A stretch of DNA of 64,000 bases, taken from Terriglobales bacterium (GTDB lineage Bacteria > Acidobacteriota > Terriglobia > Terriglobales > Acidobacteriaceae). Numbering within the stretch: position 1 is the first letter of the stretch; every line of letters begins with the position of its first letter. This document shows positions 59,747-64,000 of the stretch, one piece after another. The stretch lies in NCBI GenBank assembly GCA_025462725.1, contig JAOAPE010000008.1, positions 186,001-250,000 of the forward strand, read 5' to 3'. The notes beneath the pieces were generated by a model. That model had not been told where the DNA came from. It saw only the letters and a list, made by a program, of their open reading frames with translations, and did no database searches. The translations under genes were made by a program, and so were the position numbers.

Positions 59747-60682
59747 TTAGATCGGCCCTTGCGACCGCCGCAGCCTGACTGCTCCCGCGAGAAATGCTGC
59801 GGTGAGTGCCAGTCCGATCCACAGTCCCGGACTTGTCAGGAACTGAACCGGATCAAGGTGCAACATCGATTCCATGTTGTTGGAGCCTGCCGCAACTATC
59901 GTCCCGCGATCAGGGCCGCCGACAAGGCGATCGCCCAGCATGGTGATGAAATATGAAGTGTTGAATGCCGTCTTCTCAATGAAAGCAATCGCTAAAACAG
60001 GCAGCGTCGCCCACAAGATTGGCGCGCGCTTGGCCCAAGCTGAGACGAGAATCAGCCAACCATAGATTGGCGCATACCAGAGCCCATGCCCTCCCACAAG
60101 GTGAGCGAACAGCATCCACCACATGGAGGGAAGCGATACGTTTGACCACACCGTTGCAACAGAACTGCCGCTTGCCGCGAGCACTACGCCACTCAGTAGC
60201 AAGATGATGATTTGCGTGACCGCGGTGATTAGGAAGACGAGCACTGGCACAACGATGATCGGGACACTCGCCTTCGCGAGCACAGTCGTGGCGTCGGAGA
60301 CAGGCAGTGATTTCCAGAACAATATGCTTCGGTCGCGACGTTCTCCGTGCAGCGCTTCCACGCTATAGTACAGAGCGATGATAAAACCTACGCCCATCAG
60401 CAATAGCGCAGCATTGTCGTAAGGCTGCGCACTTAGTGCGTGCTGTTGCATCAGATTCAGGCCCGCAGCCATGCGCATCTGGCTCGGCAGGTAAACGGTG
60501 CTTATAGCAAAGCCAACCAGAAAAACCGCAGCCACTGCGAGCGGTGCGATATACAACGAGCGGTACTCCCACAATTCCCGTCGTACTGACCAGTAGAAAA
60601 GCGTAGTCGCAGGAATCTCCGTAGGCACCATCGCGTGCGCCTGGCGCTGAGCATCGGGAATCACATTCGCTGGAGTATTCAT
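59747..60682 (-). CDS. ABC-2 type transporter permease
   Basis: This 311-residue inner membrane protein has about six helices (YIAPLAVAAVFLVGFAISTV, ALLLMGVGFIIALYYSVEAL, VLVFLITAVTQIIILLLSGV and others) and the phrase HGERRDRSILFWKSLPVSD, typical of ABC-2 permeases of the YtrC/D type. It lacks an ATPase domain; the matching ATPase gene lies upstream with an ATGA overlap at 60679-60682. With the GntR/YtrA regulator it forms a drug- or lantibiotic-type efflux system by family analogy; the substrate is unknown. Confidence 0.91.
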   Translation of the reverse strand: MNTPANVIPDAQRQAHAMVPTEIPATTLFYWSVRRELWEYRSLYIAPLAVAAVFLVGFAISTVYLPSQMRMAAGLNLMQQHALSAQPYDNAALLLMGVGFIIALYYSVEALHGERRDRSILFWKSLPVSDATTVLAKASVPIIVVPVLVFLITAVTQIIILLLSGVVLAASGSSVATVWSNVSLPSMWWMLFAHLVGGHGLWYAPIYGWLILVSAWAKRAPILWATLPVLAIAFIEKTAFNTSYFITMLGDRLVGGPDRGTIVAAGSNNMESMLHLDPVQFLTSPGLWIGLALTAAFLAGAVRLRRSQGPI

Positions 60683-61554
60683 ATTGCCGCTCCTTGCACT
60701 TGGCTGGCAGGATTGCCCATCACTGCGACGAACAAATCAGCGATGTTGGGCGTGCGCACATCTCCAAACGCGACGAGTTGATTTCGATCAACGTCTTTGA
60801 AAAGCAAAATGCTGCGACCCAACGCCTGACGTTCATACATCGGCTTCAGCACGCGTGCAGCGGCGAGCTGTTCCGGATTGACTACCACTTCCGCATAGCG
60901 CGATTCAATCTCTTCCATGCTGCTGTTAAAGACAATGCGCCCGCGGTTGATGAACATCAGATCGGTAAGGACATGCTCAATCTCCTCCACCTGATGCGTC
61001 GTCACCACAATCGTGCGATTGCCGTCGAAGTAATCATTGAGCAGGGAATCGTAGAACTGTTTGCGAAAGAGGATGTCGAGTCCTAACGTCGGTTCATCGA
61101 GCACCAGCAATCTCGCGTCAATGGCCATCACGAGCGCGAGGTGCAGTTGCGTGACCATGCCCTTCGACAACTCCTTGACCTTGCTCGTGCGGTTGATTGT
61201 GGTCTTTGTAAGAAACCCTTCCGCCTTTACGCGATCGAATCGCGGATGCACTCCGGCCAGGAATTCGAGCGCTTGCGAAACCCGCAACCACCGCGGCAGC
61301 ACCGCGACATCAGAGATAAAGCAGACATCCCGCATCAATTGGTCGCGTTCGGTCCACGGGTCGCGTCCCAGCACTAGCAGTTGACCTTGATATGTGGTCA
61401 GTCCAAGGATGGCGTTCAGGGCGGTCGTCTTGCCCGCGCCATTAGGACCGATGAGTCCGAGGATTCGGCCCTCTTCCACACGCAAGTCAACACCGTCCAG
61501 CGCGATGGTGGTACCAAAAGCCTTGCGCAATCCGCGTGCTTCTATGCATGCCAT
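60679..61554 (-). CDS. ABC transporter ATP-binding protein
   Basis: This 291-residue ATPase shows Walker A GLIGPNGAGKTTALNAILG near residue 34, a signature region KVKELSKGMVTQLHLALVMA (LSKGM in place of LSGGQ, usual in this subgroup) and Walker B LLVLDEPTLGLD, followed by the switch histidine in TTHQVEEIEHV. The C-terminal part resembles the DUF4162-type tail. It starts 2 bases after the GntR regulator stop and overlaps the permease start. Confidence 0.94.
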   Translation of the reverse strand: MACIEARGLRKAFGTTIALDGVDLRVEEGRILGLIGPNGAGKTTALNAILGLTTYQGQLLVLGRDPWTERDQLMRDVCFISDVAVLPRWLRVSQALEFLAGVHPRFDRVKAEGFLTKTTINRTSKVKELSKGMVTQLHLALVMAIDARLLVLDEPTLGLDILFRKQFYDSLLNDYFDGNRTIVVTTHQVEEIEHVLTDLMFINRGRIVFNSSMEEIESRYAEVVVNPEQLAAARVLKPMYERQALGRSILLFKDVDRNQLVAFGDVRTPNIADLFVAVMGNPASQVQGAAI

Positions 61555-61555
61555 A

Positions 61556-61963
61556 TCAGCGCTCCTCCCCTTTGTCTTTCTTGATCTTTGATTTCAACCC
61601 GGCGCTTTTAGACTGTTCGCCATTCAGGAGTTCTTCAGCTTTTAGTCCCAATCGCTGAATCGTTGCTTGGATCCGCGGCCACTCTTCGCCGAGAAATTTC
61701 TGTCGTTCGCCCTGCAATAACAAGTCTCGGGCGCCACTGTTGATAAACATCCCCAGGCCACGTCGGCTCTCCACAAGTCGTTCGTCAACCAGTTGCTGAT
61801 ATCCCTTGAGCACCGTGAGCGGATTCACCCGGTATTCAGCTGCGACGTTGCGCACTGAAGGAAGCGGATCGCCCTCCTTCAGCACGCCGTCAAGGATCAT
61901 CGCCACCACGCGGTCGCGAAGCTGGCGGTAGATCGGCTGATTGTCATTCCACTCACGTTCCAT
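61556..61963 (-). CDS. GntR-family regulator, YtrA subfamily
   Basis: This 135-residue protein has an N-terminal winged helix of GntR type at residues 8-75 (QPIYRQLRDRVVAMILDGVL, LPSVRNVAAEYRVNPLTVLK, RRGLGMFI) and only a short C-terminal dimerisation helix pair, as in YtrA regulators of ABC transporters. The ATG at 61963 is chosen over a TTG three bases upstream. A perfect inverted repeat (AAGTTATC-CC-GATAACTT) sits directly before the start, a good autoregulatory operator. It is the first gene of the regulator-ATPase-permease-DUF4386 operon. Confidence 0.93.
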   Translation of the reverse strand: MEREWNDNQPIYRQLRDRVVAMILDGVLKEGDPLPSVRNVAAEYRVNPLTVLKGYQQLVDERLVESRRGLGMFINSGARDLLLQGERQKFLGEEWPRIQATIQRLGLKAEELLNGEQSKSAGLKSKIKKDKGEER

Positions 61964-61964
61964 C

Positions 61965-61982
61965 AAGTTATCCCGATAACTT
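61965..61982. promoter_or_regulatory. Palindromic operator at the GntR operon start
   Basis: AAGTTATC and GATAACTT are perfect inverted arms around CC, ending one base before the ATG of the GntR gene. They lie within the 36-base gap to the upstream gene. Binding here would block translation start and elongation directly, consistent with negative autoregulation as known for YtrA-type repressors. Confidence 0.65.
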
Positions 61983-61999
61983 ACCAGTGTACGGTTCCT

Positions 62000-62626
62000 T
62001 CATTTTGAAGCAGTCGTGCTGATGCGTTGCAGATTGAAGGTTGCGTGGATCGGCTTGTCTCCCGGCATCATGTATGTCCACTCTTCCGTGTGATGGTCTG
62101 CGTCGATGAGGTTGAACACCGCATGATGCATGTGTCCGAACTTCGTTCCACCGGAAACATCTACGAGATCGAACTCGAGTCTCTTTCCGTCGGGCGAAAT
62201 CTTGCCGGTCATGCGCGGACGGTTTCCCGCGTCGCAATAGTGCACCAGAGTGAGCGTGCCGGCGTCCACATATAACATCGTCACAGGATGGTCGTACTTC
62301 GTCGCGTCAAGCGGCGTTCCGGCTTCCTGGAATTCATGCACGAGCACGTTTCCGCGTGAGGTCACGCGCATAGAGAGGTGCATCGGTTTCATGTCCGCGC
62401 CCATCTGCTTTTTCATGGCGTCGGACATGTCTGTGTCCACGCGACCTTCCCAATCTCCGGCAAGAGATTTGATAACGTCGAAGGACTTTTGAACTTCTGA
62501 TTTGGGCGCCGCAGCTTTTTGCGCTGGTGCGTTCTGAGCGTCATGGTTATGCGCGTCGGATTGAGCAAAAGCCGCGCTTGAAAGCGAGACCAATGCAACG
62601 GACAGCAAGAAACGTAGGGATTTCAT
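62000..62626 (-). CDS. Secreted hypothetical protein, DUF1579-like
   Basis: This 208-residue protein has a signal peptide (KSLRFLLSVALVSLSSAAFA, then QSDAHNHDAQ). The mature domain has KSLAGDWEGRVD at its start and alternating strands (LVHEFQEAG, MLYVDAGTLTLVHYCDAGNR, KFGHMHHAVFNLIDADHHTE) that fit the lipocalin-like DUF1579 type. Histidines are unusually frequent (NHDAQ, GHMHH, DADHHTEE), which may hint at metal binding. The ATG at 62626 has AAGGAG 7 bases upstream. A long perfect palindrome lies about 80 bases before it. Function unknown. Confidence 0.8.
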   Translation of the reverse strand: MKSLRFLLSVALVSLSSAAFAQSDAHNHDAQNAPAQKAAAPKSEVQKSFDVIKSLAGDWEGRVDTDMSDAMKKQMGADMKPMHLSMRVTSRGNVLVHEFQEAGTPLDATKYDHPVTMLYVDAGTLTLVHYCDAGNRPRMTGKISPDGKRLEFDLVDVSGGTKFGHMHHAVFNLIDADHHTEEWTYMMPGDKPIHATFNLQRISTTASK

Positions 62627-62962
62627 GTTCATTCTCCTTAGATTGGCCCGGGTCGGAACTACCTGTTGCATGCGCATTGCAGCGGGCAGTTTCGGCCTGA
62701 CCTAGTGTTGTAGTTAACTACAACACCTAAGGAAATGCAAGGGGATTTTTTTGCCACGCCTCGTTCGCGCCGCGCAGGAACCGAATAGGTCACCCCTGGA
62801 GTTTTGTGTGGCGAGGGCCTTCATGCCTGCATAAGAGGCTTTGAAAAAAGGGCTTTGGCACCTGACGCAAATTCCAAGGTTTTGCTTCAGCCCGCAGAGC
62901 GGGCGTAAGTGAGTTTATCCGCATGAGCTGCGTGAATACGCGGCTAGGGTTTGGGTTCTGGG
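62627..62962. other. Gene-free interval between a secreted protein gene and hutH
   Basis: No coding region is supported. It contains the ribosome binding site and promoter side of the secreted-protein gene, a 22-bp perfect palindrome at 62705-62726, and, to the right, about 230 bases without recognisable structure that trail the hutH stop. No terminator for hutH was found. Confidence 0.5.
62705..62726. promoter_or_regulatory. 22-bp perfect palindrome, probable operator
   Basis: The left arm is GTGTTGTAGTT and the right arm AACTACAACAC, meeting without a spacer at 62715/62716. It lies about 80 bases upstream of the secreted DUF1579-like gene and overlaps a weak leftward promoter-like pair (TTGCAT and TTAACT, 17 apart). 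Such a long uninterrupted palindrome without T run is best read as a repressor binding site. The ACTACA/TGTAGT half-sites recall BlaI/MecI-type operators, but in the opposite relative order. Confidence 0.6.
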
Positions 62963-64000
62963 CTAGCTTCTCAACACATCCGCGATCTTGCCGCTCTCGA
63001 TCAACTCCGCAACTTTCGCAAAGTCGCCCGACAGCACTCGGTCATGCGTCACAGTCGCGCTCACCGAGCGGATGGCAGCATGCGCCTTCTGTCCGCGTGT
63101 TCCCGTTTTCAACGGAGCGCGGAAGTCGAGAGCCTGGGCGACAGCCATGGCCTCAATAGAGAAGACGTTCCGACTGTTCGCGATCACGCGCTTCAATTTG
63201 ATCGCGCCACCCATGCCCATGGAAACGTAGTCCTCTTTATTGCCGGAGGTTGTGATCGAATCCACGGAAGCCGGATGCGACATGACTTTGTTTTCGCTCA
63301 CCAGCGCGGCGGCGGTGACCTGCGCCATCATGAATCCGGAATTCAATCCTGCGCCGGACGCAAGGAACGGAGGTAGCCCTTCGTTGAGCGCCGGATTCAC
63401 CATCCGTTCGATTCGCCGTTCGGAGATTCCCGCAAGCGCGGAGAGCACGATGGCCAGATAATCCAGCGCGAACGCCACAGGTTCGCCGTGGAAGTTTCCT
63501 CCGGAGACGATGTCGCCTTGTGCTTCAGTGATGATGGAACCGCGCGGCGCGCCAACTTTTTTCGGTTCGGGGAAGACCAGCGGATTGTCCACTGCGGAAT
63601 TCATCTCGGTCTCAAACACCTGCCGACAGAACCCCAATGTATCGCGCACCGCTCCGTGAACCTGCGGGATGCAGCGCAGCGAGTAGGCGTCCTGCACTTT
63701 GCCGCACTCGCGATGGGACTCGCGCAACGCGCTGCCTTCAAGCATCTTGCGCAGGTTCGCCGCAACTTTTATTTGTCCGGGATGGGGACGCGCCGCATGA
63801 AGTCGCTCATCGAATGCCGCATCAGTCCCCATTAACGCGTCGAGCGACATTGCGCCCAGCACGTCTGCTGTGTCCGCGAGAGTCCCTGCCGAAAGCAGAG
63901 CGAGCGTTCCGACTGCGAGCATTGCTTGCGTACCGTTGATGAGCGATATCGCGTCCTTCGCTTCGAGTACCAATGGCGCGATCTGTGTCGCGGCCAGCGC
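62963..64000 (-). CDS. hutH: Histidine ammonia-lyase, 5' end beyond the window
   Basis: The last 345 or so residues of an aromatic amino acid lyase are visible, open to the window edge. It would convert histidine to urocanate and ammonia. Seen are LEAKDAISLINGTQAMLAVG, the central helix bundle with VQDAYSLRCIPQVHGAVRDT, FETEMNSAVDNPLVFPEP, GGNFHGEPVAFALDYLAIVL, ERRIERMVNPALNEGLPPFL and TSGNKEDYVSMGMGGAIKL, all highly conserved in HutH. The Ala-Ser-Gly triad that forms the MIO cofactor lies upstream, outside the window. The sequence fits HutH better than phenylalanine or tyrosine lyases. No other hut gene is in view. Confidence 0.95.
   Translation of the reverse strand, partial: ALAATQIAPLVLEAKDAISLINGTQAMLAVGTLALLSAGTLADTADVLGAMSLDALMGTDAAFDERLHAARPHPGQIKVAANLRKMLEGSALRESHRECGKVQDAYSLRCIPQVHGAVRDTLGFCRQVFETEMNSAVDNPLVFPEPKKVGAPRGSIITEAQGDIVSGGNFHGEPVAFALDYLAIVLSALAGISERRIERMVNPALNEGLPPFLASGAGLNSGFMMAQVTAAALVSENKVMSHPASVDSITTSGNKEDYVSMGMGGAIKLKRVIANSRNVFSIEAMAVAQALDFRAPLKTGTRGQKAHAAIRSVSATVTHDRVLSGDFAKVAELIESGKIADVLRS

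Overview
The window looks like chromosomal DNA of a Gram-negative (diderm) bacterium of moderately high GC content, most likely an Acidobacteriota of the Terriglobia type. This assignment is inferred from gene content. The pointers are an ADOP/MacB-type permease, an ECF sigma factor of the TPR-tailed type sitting with two DGPF/YCII proteins, lipid A and Kdo genes (lpxB, an MsbA-like exporter, kdsD), a prepilin-like secreted protein, and intergenic repeats of the AGCT-tandem and ACACAGAGG types. No rRNA, tRNA, CRISPR array, phage or transposase was found. The gene order is that of an ordinary, mostly housekeeping stretch of chromosome.

Regions from left to right. 1-4.1 kb (minus strand): sigma factor, two YCII/DGPF proteins and a truncated ABC permease. 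4.2-4.9 kb: a small membrane protein flanked by two matching hairpin repeats. 4.9-8.6 kb: zinc alcohol dehydrogenase, a gene-free interval with a parS-like palindrome and a candidate small-RNA unit, a TRIC-type channel, a frameshifted radical SAM/SPASM gene, and a small metal-binding-type secreted protein. 8.6-14 kb (minus): acs, a DUF255 thioredoxin-fold protein and an M20 peptidase. 14.1-20.5 kb: an alpha/beta hydrolase coupled to glycerate kinase, a metallo-beta-lactamase-fold hydrolase, a 3-hydroxyisobutyrate dehydrogenase-family enzyme, a divergent SDR and kdsD. 20.5-25.9 kb: dispersed repeats, an Nramp relative with altered metal-site motifs, and treY. 25.9-33.3 kb: cspA, two small proteins, a 3-hydroxyacyl-CoA dehydrogenase, a pair of MacB-like permeases, a prepilin-like protein and an apparently dead M1 peptidase with a TPR tail.

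33.3-40 kb: the lpxB, MsbA-like and fabF lipid envelope cluster (minus), then hemW and threonine aldolase (plus). 40.1-51.6 kb: a long plus-strand block devoted mainly to fatty acid and propionate breakdown. It holds acyl-CoA dehydrogenases at both ends, meaB, methylmalonyl-CoA epimerase, tsaB, a fused hydroxyacyl-CoA dehydrogenase/enoyl-CoA hydratase and a thiolase. The fused gene is preceded by a promoter whose spacer is filled by a palindrome very close to the Bacillus FadR operator.

51.6-58.2 kb: a DUF59 protein, msrPQ (periplasmic methionine sulfoxide repair by a molybdoenzyme), and, divergently, a DNA-binding/TOBE regulator with modABC for molybdate uptake. This makes a coherent molybdenum island. 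murB and a zinc-ribbon XRE regulator follow. 58.4-62 kb: an HD-domain protein and a GntR(YtrA)-ABC transporter-DUF4386 operon with its own palindromic operator. The last gene, a histidine ammonia-lyase, runs off the right edge.

There is no strong evidence for a wholly new multi-gene system. The most promising leads are the promoter-plus-structure-plus-terminator unit at about 6.15-6.36 kb, the parS-like site next to it, the FadR-like operator, the molybdenum regulator with its near-leaderless promoter, and several enzymes that keep their fold but have lost catalytic residues.
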